The notes: generated from the sequence alone by a model not told the origin. A DNA stretch of 64,000 bases from Gari tellinella (GCA_922989275.2 OV277867.1:37502070-37566069), one strand, 5' to 3'; positions 10,322-21,107 are shown, numbered from the stretch's first letter. A program made the numbers and translations.

Positions 10322-10455
10322 ATCCCTTCACCGCCATTCTGTCGCTGATTTCAGGGTGTTGCGCTTTTGTTTTAAGTATGACTTAAACGTTACACGGTGC
10401 CTGATCAGGATAAAAATGTGTTTAAATCTGACTTAGGTCGTCCATTGAGGTGAAA
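10322..10455. repeat. Decayed, shortened family A MITE
   Basis: CCCTTCACCGCCATTCTGTC at the left, core remnant CACGGTGCCTGATCAGGAT, and the right end CCATTGAGGTGAAAG. Confidence 0.65.
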
Positions 10456-11030
10456 GTATAAGCAAGTCCATTCTGAAACCTATTGTATCTTATAGCTACT
10501 AACGACAACCGAATGTAGCATTGAGGAATATTCGATACTGATAAAACGCATTCCAATGAACCGACAATACCTTTAAACTTTGCCTCACTTTTTATTTTTG
10601 ATATCAACTATTTATGGCCTGAAGCTGTCACAATGAATTGCAGTTTTATTGATCCCTTGACTTTATCAGCAACAACGGAGCAATTATCAACAATATTTAC
10701 AAGGGCTTAGTGTGCCGAATCATGGCCTGCTAGAAAAGATACCGAGAAATTGCCATCATGATGAAAGGTCAATACACATGAATCACTTAGGTGCAGTTGT
10801 TCAGATAACAGAGACACTCTATATAACTTACATGGGGGGTTTTCAAATTCGAAATTGTTTCACTTTCGGTAACAACGGTGATTTGGTAAAACACGATTTT
10901 ACGCTCAATTCTTTTAAGATATTAGAAATATAACAAATGCAAACACTATTGTTTAACCATTCTCATGGGTCTTATCAATCTTTAAAAATAAAAATGATAG
11001 ACCTTATTCATTCAAAGTACATTTATTTAA
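10456..11030. other. Unassigned DNA
   Basis: Contains weakly coding-like minus-strand stretches (10456-10607 and 10832-10910) that I could not support; see the rejected list. No repeat family member was recognised. Confidence 0.4.
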
Positions 11031-11032
11031 CT

Positions 11033-11270
11033 AATTCACTGCCAATGGTGTCAATAGACGACTTTGCATACAATTTTAATACTGATCAGACGCCGCATGA
11101 CGCATCGTCTGTTTAGGATCCAAACTAGTTGACACGCGTATCGTCTTTTCTTTAGTCAAAATAGACTTGAAGCTAATTTTAAGAAATAGTACAGAAGACA
11201 CTACCGATGCTGACGATATTTTAGGCGGTAAGATTGTTCAAAGCAAACAATAGAACATGCCAGTTAGAGG
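11033..11270. repeat. Decayed family A MITE
   Basis: TTCACTGCCAATGGTGTCAA at the left; core GATCAGACGCCGCATGACGC followed by ATCGTCTGTTTAGGATCC; GTTGACACGCG; and the inverse GTCGTCTGC-type motif at the right (GAAGACACTACCGATGCTGA). Confidence 0.65.
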
Positions 11271-11331
11271 GTTATACACGTCACAAACCGTAAATGATGA
11301 CAAGGGAAGACAGCTGTTATACATACACATA

Positions 11332-11677
11332 CAGTGCTCCCTCCCTACAACGGCCCTCTCTACAACAAACCCCCCTTACAACGAAACCCGTTTTACAACG
11401 ACGCTAACCGCCGTTTTCTAAACAAGACTGTCTAACGCTTGCAATGTGGCAATGCCGTCTGTTTATTTTCTCCAAGTCACAAATCGGACATTTGACAAAA
11501 TCAATAACATAATTATTGACGAGTGACAAACTGCTTGAATTTGAATCAGACGCCGCGTCACGCGGCTTCTGATTTTGATGCAAGCTAACTTCCCTTTCTG
11601 TAACAATCCGATCCGAATAACTCACATAATCGATGACTCCCATTGCCATTGGATGTTGTCGTATCGAGAGAGCACTG
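11332..11677. mobile_element. Family C MITE
   Basis: TA|CAGTGCTCCCTCCCTAC at the left and GAGAGAGCACTG|TA at the right. The core is AATCAGACGCCGCG TCA CGCGGCTTCTGATT. Intact termini and TA flanks suggest a fairly recent copy. Confidence 0.82.
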
Positions 11678-11884
11678 TACAAATAAGTTTTTTTTCACTA
11701 GGTCTAGATTAACCTCGTACCTGAGTATCATTTAACAATAATATGTGCCGTTAGTCATTTTGCAAAGATTTATTAAAACAACCTTAAAAACCCTGATGCC
11801 TAGTGCAGGAGGGAATGGAATTACTGTAAATCAATCATTTTATTTCCCACAGGGACCTTCCTTCTTTGCCACGGTTGAGGGGAA
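11678..11884. other. Unassigned, with one splice-acceptor-like tract
   Basis: TTTTATTTCCCACAG at about 11840-11854 resembles an acceptor on the plus strand, but no open frame of useful length follows before the next repeat. Confidence 0.3.
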
Positions 11885-12104
11885 TGTTTCATAAATCTTC
11901 ATACGACAAAAACGATCGTAAGTCCAAACTTTAAAATGCATTTAATGTCTGATTATGTCTTGTGACATCTCTTTGGAATCGTCTTGAAAAGACGATTCCA
12001 AAGAGATGTCATAAGATATGATTAGATAGAGAAATAAATAATCATTGAGACTTTTATTATTTGACATACGACAAAATTCGTCGTGCGAAAGTTTATAAAA
12101 CGGG
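11885..12104. repeat. Family H palindromic MITE
   Basis: Termini GTTTCATAAATCTTCATACG and, inverted at the right, GTTTATAAAACGGG. The perfect centre is CATCTCTTTGGAATCGTCTT, GA, AAAGACGATTCCAAAGAGAT. It is related to the copy at 24024 and shares its central stem with the palindrome at 3464. Confidence 0.75.
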
Positions 12105-12199
12105 CCCCTTGGGCTTAATTATCACAGTGCTTATTAGACCGATATTATCCCCTCTGCCAAGGACTAACAGGAAGGCAGATCGGTGGTTTTGTACGTAAT

Positions 12200-13173
12200 C
12201 CCGGTGGTGACATTCTAAATTCCCCATTTATACTTCCGTCTTCAAAGTTCTTAATTCTTACTTCCAAGATAATTTTCTATATGATTATTGTATACTGTTT
12301 ACACCCGAGTTCCAAGTTCCTACTTCTTAGTTCCAAGTTCCAAGTTCTGACTTCCATGTTTTGAGTTCCGACTCCCATGTTCCAAGTTCTGACTTCCATG
12401 TTCCAAGTTTTATGTTCCAAGTTCCAAGTTCTGACTTCCATGTTCCAAGTTCCGACTTCCGAGTTCAATCTTCTTAACTTACGACTTCCGACTTCCAACT
12501 TCCGAGTCTCATTCTCAGCACATGTGTACAAGTGACGTAATGAATACCGATAGTTAGTCTATTTGTGAATGATAAATAAATACTGAAGGAAGTGTAATGC
12601 AGAACAAAGGTAAAACCAGAATCCTACTAGATCTAAAGGAGCTTTCTGCTTTACCTTGGCTTGCATTTAGCAGTCATATCTTTATGTATCTATGATTATT
12701 CACAGAATGGCTGTTTAACATTTTTGAACACAATGATCTATATTTACATAAAGTACAAAGTCAATACATAATGACTTGAAAAATAGTTAATTGATACGAG
12801 TGGAGAAGAAGGACAATAATGTAAACATAAGTTTCTATCGTCATAAAAAGAATTCGAACAGTGTAGACTTAGATGCCGTATTTAAATCAGACAATTAACA
12901 CACTAGCGCACATGTCTTAAATTTACATACACATGGAATATACATTACACACGTGTAAAGTAAAAGGCGCAGAAACACGACGTCACGAGAACGGATATAA
13001 CTCCCAAACATTATCTAACAGTTAAGAAGTAGAAGTCTTGGATTTGGAATCGGAACTTAGAACTAGGAAGTCGGAACATGGAACTTGGAATTTGGAAATC
13101 AAAACGTGGAACTTGGAAGTTAGAAGTTGGAACTCGGAACTATGAAGTAGGAAATAAGAATGTCACCACCGGG
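12200..13173. mobile_element. Foldback-like element FB2
   Basis: Ends CCCGGTGGTGACATTCT and AGAATGTCACCACCGGG are perfect inverse repeats of 17 bp. The left arm (about 12220-12510) consists of units such as GTTCCAAGTTCTGACTTCCA. The right arm (about 13030-13150) has the inverse units, GGAACTTGGAAGTTAGAAG. The centre carries a core II-type palindrome (12596-12690). No transposase frame is present. The open frame within the left arm is only a translation of the sub-repeats. Confidence 0.75.
12596..12690. repeat. Core II-type palindrome nested in FB2
   Basis: AATGCAGAACAAAGGTAAAA, then GATCTAAAGGAGCTTTCTGC and TTTACCTTGGCTTGCATTTA resemble the family E/B core, here without TTAA or CAGTAGAACC termini. 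Confidence 0.55.
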
Positions 13174-13504
13174 CTTTCGTAGTTTTGATCCCATGCGCTG
13201 GTTTGCAATGAATAAGATTAGCCGAAATCATCTCCCTGAAATCACCATAATCTAATCTCATCATCTCTCATCTTTCATCTTTCATCGGCGTTATATGATC
13301 TATTTTGTGCCGAAGGGCTGTAAACCCCAACTCATCCACACATCCTTTTATAACATATGGTATTAACCTTTGAACCCTATTCACGCATATCATACATCTA
13401 GATCAATAAGTGAAGAGTAAATTGTTCATATACAGAGAATAAAGAACTAGAGCTCTAATTTAAAGGAGTCTTATAATAAAGGTCTACAATGTTTGTCATA
13501 CAAA
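13174..13504. other. Nothing recognised
   Basis: Short CATCT-rich tract near 13255-13285; no exon or family member supported. Confidence 0.4.
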
Positions 13505-13711
13505 ACAGTAAAACCTCTTCATAACGGCCACTAAATTAGGAAAATTATTAGGCGTTAACGACAGGTTACTGCTTAAAGCGATGTGACTGTAAAACTGAAA
13601 GTTTCTTTTAAGAGCTTTCTGTGTTTACTGTTACATTGCTTTAAGCTGTCATCTGCCCTACTTATATCAAATAGCCTTCGTTTTAGTGGTCGTAATATAG
13701 AGGTTTTACTG
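13505..13711. repeat. Family E MITE
   Basis: TA-flanked CAGTAAAACCTCTTCATAAC at the left and CGTAATATAGAGGTTTTACTG at the right. A shortened core II lies between: TTACTGCTTAAAGCGATGTG, GAAAGTTTCTTTTAAGAGCT and ACATTGCTTTAAGCTGTCA. Confidence 0.75.
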
Positions 13712-14120
13712 TAATATACTGGCAAAAACTAAATCGAAACAGTATTAAAATACTTATCTTAATTAACAAATGTAAATTTGAAGTTTCAGGCACGGAAGGG
13801 TTAACTGCTGCCCCCTCTGCTGGTATTTGTATTGGCTAGAATAGGGAAGAAACCTTCAGATAATTGAGGGCTTCAGCCGAATTGTCTAGTTATCCCGAAA
13901 ATTAACCAGCAAATGAAATGTCGATTAGTGCTATGAGTTTCTTCCTTTGTTAATCAAATGAAAGCGGCGCTTAAAATAATTCAATTTAAAGTTCTTCCCT
14001 GAAGCAATGTGTTTTTGAATTTATTATTTCACTGGCCACTTGGCACCGCAAAACGAATCACTGAGGATAGCACTTCTCTGTCTGAGGCATACTCTGGAAA
14101 TATTTTATTAATTAGGCATT
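13712..14120. other. Unassigned, with a possible dispersed repeat
   Basis: TTAATCAAATGAAAGCGGCG near 13950 resembles TTAATCAAATTAAAGTGGCG near 23220, with weaker similarity on both sides. This may be a dispersed element of unknown class. Confidence 0.35.
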
Positions 14121-14123
14121 CCT

Positions 14124-14319
14124 TTACCCCTTCACTCTTAATGACGCCTTAAAACGCGTTTGCAAACAGTTTGGGTCCTGAACGCGGCGTCTGATCAGGA
14201 CCCAAATTGTTTGACACTATTATCTATATTTAGTAAGTCATAAAACCTTAGATTTAACTTTGAAACGTGTCTTGCAGACAACTATATTGAAGCAGGCGAC
14301 AATAAAGCGGTGAAGGGGT
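14124..14319. repeat. Family A MITE (reverse orientation)
   Basis: CCCCTTCACTCTTAATGACG at the left, GCAAACAGTTTGGGTCCTGA, a one-sided core CGCGGCGTCTGATCAGGACC, then TTTGACACTATT, TGCAGACAAC, GCAGGCGACAA and the end GCGGTGAAGGGG. Confidence 0.72.
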
Positions 14320-14754
14320 ACAATTCTCCCGAATAATCTAATCGTGAACGGGTTAAGGAATTTTCAAACATAATGGAACCGAACGTATGTTGCAGACAGT
14401 TGGAGTCTTATCAGGCGCCGTGTAAAGGAACGTCCGATTGACCTCAAAAATGGTTTTATTCAAAATAATTGTTGTAGTATAAGCTCTACCATTTTATACT
14501 GTGGAAATATAGTGTTTTAAAAACATACTCATGACGAAGTTAAGAGATATACATTAGTCCACTCATTACTCTTTGTGGTTCGGTTTTTGCAATATATCGC
14601 AAAATGACATACTCGATACAACAAACCACTGACCCTGAGTAGAACGCTCCGTCAAGGGACTTCTTACCTAGGTCTATTCGTTTTGCATCGCCCTGACAAG
14701 TATAATCTTCAAAAATATGAACACGCCACAAGAAGTTCAAGGGTTAAACCATGA
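14320..14754. other. Decayed F-like sequence in unassigned DNA
   Basis: GTTGCAGACAGTTGGAGTCT with CAGGCGCCGTG at 14390-14420, and CAAAATGACATACTCG with CACTGACCCTG at about 14590-14640, resemble F and A cores. No termini could be placed. Confidence 0.35.
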
Positions 14755-14855
14755 TAAGTGTATTATTATTATTATTTTACCAGATTTATATAGCGCTCTT
14801 TTCACACAGGGGTAGCGCGTTCAAAAACGCTTCACATGAAACAACATAAATGTAC
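14755..14855 (-). repeat. SINE/LINE 3' end with (ATT)n tail
   Basis: On the minus strand: CGCGCTACCCCTGTGTGAAA, AGAGCGCTATATAAAT, then a run of ATA/ATT triplets. The same sequence occurs on the plus strand at 31036-31112. A GCGCTATATAAAT end followed by triplet repeats is characteristic of non-LTR retroposon 3' ends in many animals. Confidence 0.65.
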
Positions 14856-15164
14856 CTAGAAAGCGAGAAAGGACAAAATAACTACAATTAGATATAAAAT
14901 GACCATGAATAAACATACAATAAACATAACACTAAACACCTACAGAAACCTTTGCAAAATAATACTCACCAGTTATACAAGTTATAAATAGCAATTGATT
15001 TGTCATTCGTTTCAATATAATAGTATGGTTGAACTTTATCAACGCCACTATTAAAACAGAAACCATTCTCATGCAATTAACATGACTGATAAAAACACCA
15101 CACCACATTTGATTAATGATGCACACGGTAATTCCACACATAATTACAATAAAATTGATTGAAC
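14856..15164. other. Nothing recognised
   Basis: AT-rich; may hold the body of the retroposon whose tail precedes it, but no protein similarity or tRNA head is visible. Confidence 0.35.
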
Positions 15165-15345
15165 CATTTTCCCCCTAAAATATTTAATGTACAATTCCAG
15201 TTTTCAATTAGTCGGAGTCCAGTTAAGGTTATTTGAACGTTATTCTCTGTATTGTATTGCAAGATGACAAACTGTGCAGACCCTGCATAGAGAGCTCCTT
15301 ATGATATTGGTCGACACTGTTTGCATTCGACAAGGGTATTCTACA
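15165..15345. repeat. Family F element, decayed
   Basis: CCCCCTAAAATATTTAATG at the left; then CAATTCCAGTTTTCAATTAG, AAGATGACAAACTGTGCAG, ACCCTGCATAGAGAGCTCCT and CGACACTGTTTGCATTCGAC. The order matches the copies at 39160, 40824 and 60650. Confidence 0.6.
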
Positions 15346-16040
15346 TACGTAAAGTGTTTGTAAATGACGAATTTATTCGTTTGCTCTGGTTGAACGCGTT
15401 AGCTTTTAGTAGAACAAAACTCGACCATAAGATTTAAAACGCCCTTAATGGATTTAAGATACGAACATGAAACAAAGATTAGAAATTTGAAAGTTTGATA
15501 CTTTTTAAATCAGTAAATTATGAAATTCGCATTGAAATAACATTCATTAAAGCAAGTATGATAACCAATGTAATAGTTTAAGATAATAAAATGATAATCG
15601 ATGTAATAGTTTATGATAACAAAAAAACATAAATCTTACAAAACTGTTTATAACCAATATCAAAAACATGTACTGAAATATTGTGTTTTAAACAATATTT
15701 TTCAGTTTTAAAATTGTATAGTACTATCGTTATACTACGTTCATCTATCATATATAACTGTGTAATGTGTGAATAACTAAATTATGCGTACAAGCTTCAA
15801 CACCCATTTGCAGAGCGACAAGTGGAGGTTATGGCATTGTATAACACCAAACGTTATATAAGTGCCATCAACAAGTCCGTTACTTGTTTAGTAATGACTC
15901 CGGAAATCCACAATTTAGACCTACTTTAAATACCACTCAATGCAAGAATTGTTTTATGTGTTATTTACGGGTAATGAATGAATTGTGACAAAATCCAGAA
16001 CATTGCATTAAGACATTTATGCTTATATTATATTTCGTCT
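15346..16040. other. Nothing recognised
   Basis: AT-rich DNA, including repeated GATAAT..AATGTAATAGTTTA motifs near 15560-15620. No exon or family member supported. Confidence 0.45.
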
Positions 16041-16046
16041 GACACG

Positions 16047-16253
16047 TGTTTAACCACTTCATTGCCATGGCGTCATGAATTTTAAACAATGTTTGTCTAC
16101 ATTTATTTCTTATATTTAAAATGTAGGTATTTTGACTAAAGAAAGGTTGATTAAAATGAGCATCAAACAGTTTAAATCCTTATCTGACGCCGCATAAGAT
16201 CAGAATCAAAACTGTTTGCAAGTACCTATTGTACTCGAAACAAGGAAGTAAAT
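16047..16253. repeat. Family A MITE
   Basis: TTTAACCACTTCATTGCCATG at the left, GCATCAAACAGTTTAAATCC, a core deleted on one side (CTGACGCCGCATAAGATCAG), and a right end next to TTAA that is shared with the following element. Confidence 0.68.
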
Positions 16254-16257
16254 AGTT

Positions 16258-16375
16258 AACCCTTTGCACAAATGTGGCGAAACAGTAATTACATTAGTAA
16301 ACCGTGTTCATTTAGATGAGACGCCGTGCAAATCAGTGTCTGATTAGGTTCTTAAATGTTTTAATCTCTGGTAAG
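16258..16375. repeat. Second A-like element abutting the previous one at one TTAA
   Basis: GTTAA then CCCTTTGCACAAATGTGG, followed by GATGAGACGCCGTG and CAGTGTCTGATTAGG. It is truncated at the right. Confidence 0.5.
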
Positions 16376-17030
16376 TTTGTAAAATAATTTTTAGACTATT
16401 CTAACTTCAGCAGAATAAATTATTTGCAGAAGAAATATTACTTAACTCAAAGGAATTGATAGCAGCGATAGGTTTGAAATTCATTTTGAATAACTATTCA
16501 ATGCGTAAATGTAAGACAGGTATAATAAGTTGACAAACATTGACAGGCTGTTATAATAAAATAACCGCGGGCGTTGTAAGCATTGAAAGATAATACTAAA
16601 CTATTACGTGTCCTGACGACACTGCTGTTAGAGGCTGGGCTTCCATAAGTTGCTCATAAAAGTCTTTAGTTTCCAAATGTTCAAGCGCGACCTTAGGACT
16701 CGTACTATTGACTTTTACGCTGCCAATTTTAAAACACTAACATGATTATGCTAACATTTAATATCTTAATCAGACGCCTATATCAATGGTTCCTTAGTAT
16801 ATAACGCATAAAATTCCAATTTCGTAAAGTAAGAACAGAAATCCGAGAGAAATTAAGAAAATTCCGAAGATTTTGGAACATCCGGAGGAATGGAAGCCTT
16901 GAAGAATGGTTAGCCTATTAATTCTAACAAAGTTTATAGAGGTAAAGACTATTTAGTGTTTAGTTCCAATGGCTTCCAAAGCACAGAGTAGTCATTACTT
17001 TACACAGCACATACATATAATTGTATTCTT
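16376..17030. other. Nothing recognised
   Basis: No exon, RNA gene or repeat family could be supported. Confidence 0.45.
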
Positions 17031-17031
17031 A

Positions 17032-17190
17032 ACCTCTTCACTGTAACAACTTCATCGATTCTAAACTATTGCGGTCTGCTTTCCTTTCTCAAATTTGAAT
17101 TTTGATATTGAAATGAGTGTCAAGCAGTTGAATCCTGGTCAAACTTTTGGCAAATAATCACTGTACTGTAAGGCAGTGGAGGGGTTACTA
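17032..17190. repeat. Shortened family A MITE
   Basis: TTAACCTCTTCACTGTAACA at the left, GCGGTCTGCTTTCC, GTGTCAAGCAGTTGAATCC with most of the core lost, and GCAGTGGAGGGG at the right. Confidence 0.65.
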
Positions 17191-17353
17191 TAACAGGTAA
17201 ATATGTCTTGTACGGTTCCAAAACGTTTTATCAGAAATTGTTCTGAAGGACGAATGTTATGGATATAACTTTAGCTCTAAACTTGTATGTACATGTATTT
17301 TGTTAAACATTGGAATATCTCTCCTATACTATATGGTTGTACAAAAGGGTATA

Positions 17354-17599
17354 CAGTGGAGAAAACGTTATTCTTTCCCAATAAACGCGTTTACGCTAAA
17401 ACTATTATTTGCAGTGCAAACAGTTTGGAGCCAGATCAGACGCCGGGTAACCCGGCGTCTGATCAGGCTCCAAACTGTTTGCCACCAAGATAAACATGAA
17501 TTATCAGAATTATCCAAAAGATGTACTTTTCTACGTTTTAGTGCTTTGCGTTTGCGTACGTTTGCGTTTAAACGGGAAAGAATAACATATTTCCCACTG
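17354..17599. mobile_element. Family D MITE, 246 bp
   Basis: TA|CAGTGGAGAAAACG at the left and CCCACTG|TA at the right. The core I variant is CAGATCAGACGCCGGG TAA CCCGGCGTCTGATCAGG, flanked by AAACAGTTTGGAGC and GCTCCAAACTGTTT. It is almost identical to the copy at 20862 in the opposite orientation, so transposition was recent. Confidence 0.9.
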
Positions 17600-18390
17600 T
17601 ATATGGCAATACACTATTTTAAAGTAGCAGTTAATAGGCTTATCAGATTGCATGGGAAATAACCTGAAATGATATATTGCCGAAAACTAACACACTGTCT
17701 GGGAAAGTTATACAATAATTATTAAGATAGATGCAGCTATTACGACTAATCACCCTGCTGCTGATGTGAGTTCTCGCTGTATCAGGTCACACTAATCAAG
17801 ACTTACCACAATAGCTTATTTGCAATGTTAAAGAGATTCTGTCTTACTGTCATCTTGTTGAAGCATAAACCTGTCAGGATACAGGGGGCACAGTGCTGGC
17901 TCAAGTATCTATAGACTTATTGTGTTATGGAAAATCTATAAAAGTGTTCAGTAGTATGGATCCCGATCAAATTACAGTTGTTCGGTCTCTGATTCGGATG
18001 AACATTGTTTTTAATAGGAAGTTAATGATCTTTATGCTAGACGAAAAAGCAAAGTTAAATATACCAAAGTGAATCACCTGTTTAATTTTATTAATACTAT
18101 ATCTAATATCTTTAACATACAGGAATGCTCATTTATTCGGCTCTTACGCCAGCAATAATCTTATGTCATTGACTTTATTTCTATTGTATTATAAGGCCTT
18201 CTTCCATGAACAGAATGATCCATATGTACATACAGTATGCAGCATGCAAGCATGTCAAATATACGTCATAAAAAAGTTTAATGATAGTACACTGTATTTC
18301 AACTCTTGCATTGCCATAATAACTTTATAACCCGTTTTACAAATCCATTGCTATCTACCCGAAAACACTCAGCCTGATTATATTTCTATT
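17600..18390. other. Nothing recognised
   Basis: AT-rich; no supported exon or repeat. Confidence 0.45.
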
Positions 18391-18399
18391 TAGGCAGTC

Positions 18400-18500
18400 T
18401 GATTGTCTTAACAGTTTTGATCCTGATCAGGCGCCGCGTCTCGCGTCGGTTCGTTCAGAATCAAACCATTTGCACGTGTTAATGTTTTGGATCGTAGCAC
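18400..18500. repeat. Decayed core I
   Basis: TTTTGATCCTGATCAGGCGC, CGCGTCTCGCGTCGG and AGAATCAAACCATTTGCACG. Termini not placed. Confidence 0.55.
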
Positions 18501-18683
18501 TGAAATGTTTATTTCCAAATAAACCTTCTTGCACGTAGTTTTGAGATGCTAGGAGTGTTCCCAATCAGCCCGATTGATCAACAGAAAGTAAATGTGAAAT
18601 CAGTTTCGCGTCAGATCAGCTGCCGTGTTACCCAGCATATTAATAGACTTTATGCTATTTGTATTAATACATTGTTAATTTCA
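18501..18683. other. Unassigned, with a weak A-like relic
   Basis: CAGATCAGCTGCCGTGTTAC near 18610 is a possible half core. Confidence 0.3.
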
Positions 18684-18870
18684 TTACCCCCTTAATGACC
18701 TTGCCCCGAGTATTACAGTGGTTATTGGCAAACAGTTTTGGCCCTGATGATTCTAATCTATTCGACGCGCATTTCAATATTTCTTAAGTCAAAATGCGTA
18801 ACATTAAATTATAGACATAAAAGCGGGTTGCATTTGTTTCAAGCAGACGACGTCACGGCAGTAGATTATT
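18684..18870. repeat. Family A MITE (reverse orientation) lacking most of its core
   Basis: CCCCCTTAATGACCTTGCC, CAAACAGTTTTGGCCCTGAT, GACGCGCATTTCAATATTTC and GCAGACGACGTCACGGCAGT. The core palindrome is reduced to one arm. Confidence 0.6.
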
Positions 18871-19857
18871 TAAAATTTTCAGTCACTATTGTTAATAGGG
18901 TTGCGTGTTTTATGAGTCACGCGATGTTGGCTATAATTCCATTTGTTGTGGGCTGTCTGTGTTTCGATTAGGTTTTAGTTTGCGGTCAGTATTGATTGAA
19001 TTAACACCCACAATGACGCATTAACACATTCAAATCCAGCGACGAGTATACCCCTCATAAACAAACAGTGTACCTGTGAAGAGTACTTTTGCTATATATG
19101 TAAATAATGTAGTCTCTGATCAGAGGATTCATGCAGGAGGTTCTGATAAGTGTCAGCACTGTCATTTACATTATAAGTTAAATATGAAAAATACTTAATT
19201 GGAATTTAGAATTGTCTATCAAAAGTGTCCAGAGTGGAGTCTCATTGGTGCCTTTTGTTGGATTGTAATATCACATAGTCTATCGTATTATTGACCAAAC
19301 AATAGTGCGCCTTTTCAGTGCATTAAATGTAAAGATATAATATATGTCATATAAATAATTGCTTAAGTAGACATTTTGTCGAGATTATGGAACATATTGA
19401 CGATGAACCCAATGAAAGATTTTCAAATTTGATAGTTGTGAATGTCAATACCGCGATTAATTTCACATGACATGGCTAATAGTGCAAATTCTGTCAAGAC
19501 GCTGCATTAAGCGACGTCTCAATAGGATTGTTGACTAATGCCCTCTTTCTAAGCGTAAACTACATAAAATCGAAGTTAAAGAGCACAGACTTAGTTTAAG
19601 CAAACGACAACTGAATATTGATATGATCCAATACATAATACACAATTCTTAAATGACGTTATTCATTTTGGGATTATATTGATTGTCACATGTTTACGTA
19701 GGTAGTATCATTCGTAGAAACATACTCTAAACAAGACTGAAACCGGAACTATCAAAACCAAAATAATGATAAACATTTATACTATTTAACAACAGAGGTA
19801 AATATGCAATATGTTTACAATGTCTTCATTTTAAGGTATAGTCCGTCTAATAGAGTA
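18871..19857. other. Mostly unassigned, with two decayed core copies
   Basis: An F-like relic lies at 19050-19160 (AACAAACAGTGTACCTGTGA, then TCTCTGATCAGAGGATTC). An A-like relic lies at 19485-19610 (CAAGACGCTGCATTAAGCGA, CGTCTCAATAGGAT, then GCAAACGACAAC). Nothing else supported. Confidence 0.45.
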
Positions 19858-20080
19858 CAGTGGAGAAAACGTTATTCTTTCCCGTTTAAACGCAAACGTA
19901 CGCAAACGCATCGCAATAAAACATTTATCACCATTTATCTTAATCTGAGTGGCAAACAGTTTGGAGCCTGATCAGACGCCGGGCTACCCGGCGTCTGATC
20001 TGGCCCCGAACTTTTTGTAAAAGAAATAATAGTTTTAGCGTAAACGCGTTTATTGGGAAAGAATAACGTTTTCTCCACTG
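19858..20080. mobile_element. Family D MITE
   Basis: TA|CAGTGGAGAAAACG at the left and TTTTCTCCACTG|TA at the right. Core TGATCAGACGCCGGG CTA CCCGGCGTCTGATC. Slightly shorter than the 246-bp copies. Confidence 0.88.
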
Positions 20081-20152
20081 TATCTGCCATATTATCGCCT
20101 TTTTAAATTTTCGTCTATGTGTACTTTATTTATAAAAACTTGTAATTGTACA

Positions 20153-20290
20153 GTTAAACCTTTCTGTTATGACCACTAAAACGAATGCTAATTGATTGTA
20201 TAAATGACAGGTGACACCATAAAACAAGTGACAGTATAACAGAAAGCTCATCTTGCTATAAGCTGTCAAATGATAGTCCGTCCCACAAAG
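20153..20290. repeat. Truncated family E MITE
   Basis: CAGTTAAACCTTTCTGTTAT and GACCACTAAAAC at the left, CAGGTGACACC, then half of core II (AACAGAAAGCTCATCTTGC). The right terminus is missing. Confidence 0.6.
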
Positions 20291-20352
20291 CATCTGATAA
20301 AATATCGCCTTTTTAAATATTCGATTAATTTATTTATAAAACTTTTAATTGT

Positions 20353-20516
20353 TCAGTAAAACCTATCTATTACGACCACTTATACGAAGGCTAAGTGATT
20401 GTATAACGCAGAGTGACGGTTTAACAGAAAGCTCATCTTGCTCTAAGCTGTCGACTGTTTGAACATCTAATAATGTATACAACTTAGTGGCTGTAACAAA
20501 TAAGTTTTACTGCATA
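20353..20516. repeat. Family E MITE, core collapsed
   Basis: CAGTAAAACCTATCTATTAC at the left and a decayed right end, GGCTGTAACAAATAAGTTTTACTG. Only one core arm remains. Confidence 0.65.
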
Positions 20517-20675
20517 CGTTGCTGTAGTTTAAAAATTACTTTAAGATAAGTGTCAAAGAGATTCGATCCTTCTCGGATAACATGCTAGCTGACAAATGTT
20601 ATTGTTGTAGGGCTTGTCAGATACGGAGTTATGCGGGTGGACGATAAGAGTTTCAGTTTTATTTACGAGTCGTGC

Positions 20676-20855
20676 CATGACAAAACATGCCTTATTGCAT
20701 TGCAAACAGTGTAGATCGAGGCCAAGAATTGTAGTTAAGAGTATCATCTACGGCATTTGTCAGTGTTGACAAACGCAGATACAGACCTTGAGATGACAAC
20801 GGTGCTTGGTATGTACAATTTTGCAATGCAGTAAGGCAGTTTTGTCATTGCACGG
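20676..20855. repeat. Family L inverted-repeat element
   Basis: GACAAAACATGCCTTATTGC at the left and GCAATGCAGTAAGGCAGTTT then TGTCATTGC at the right. The inner left sequence is ATTGCAAACAGTGTAGATC. Related sequence lies at 36685-36825 and 59480-59725. A family D element follows directly. Confidence 0.6.
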
Positions 20856-20861
20856 CTTATA

Positions 20862-21107
20862 CAGTGGAGAATCTGTTATTCTTTCCCGTTTAAACGCAAA
20901 CGTACGCAAACGCAAAGCACTAAAACGTAGAAAAGTACAACTTTTGGATAATTCTGATAATTCTTGTTTATCTTGGTGGCAAACAGTTTGGAGCCTGATC
21001 AGACGCCGGGTTACCCGGCGTCTGATCTGGCTCCAAACTGTTTGCACTGCAAATAATAGTTTTAGCGTAAACGCGTTTATTGGGAAAGAATAACAGATTC
21101 TCCACTG
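20862..21107. mobile_element. Family D MITE, 246 bp
   Basis: TA|CAGTGGAGAATCTG at the left and CAGATTCTCCACTG|TA at the right. The termini have changed in step (GAATCTG/CAGATTC) relative to the GAAAACG form. Core TGATCAGACGCCGGG TTA CCCGGCGTCTGATC. Near-identical to 17354-17599 inverted. Confidence 0.9.

Noticed and set aside
10456..10607. Minus-strand frame with protein-like residues (10422-10607)
   Set aside because: It runs into a family A terminus, has an immediate upstream stop and no usable donor or acceptor.
10832..10910. Short minus-strand exon with GTAAGT donor
   Set aside because: Only about 26 codons and an ambiguous acceptor; too short to support without transcripts.
12277..12531. 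84-codon minus-strand frame rich in repeated NMEVRTWN
   Set aside because: Low-complexity translation of the FB2 sub-repeats.
17287..17662. Plus-strand frames of 68 and 120 codons
   Set aside because: They are translations of a family D element. The same peptide motif (RRRVTRRLIRLQTVCH) appears on both strands at 20760-21093 and in other core copies because the core is a palindrome.
20760..21093. Overlapping 95-codon frames on both strands
   Set aside because: Mirror translations of the family D palindrome at 20862-21107.
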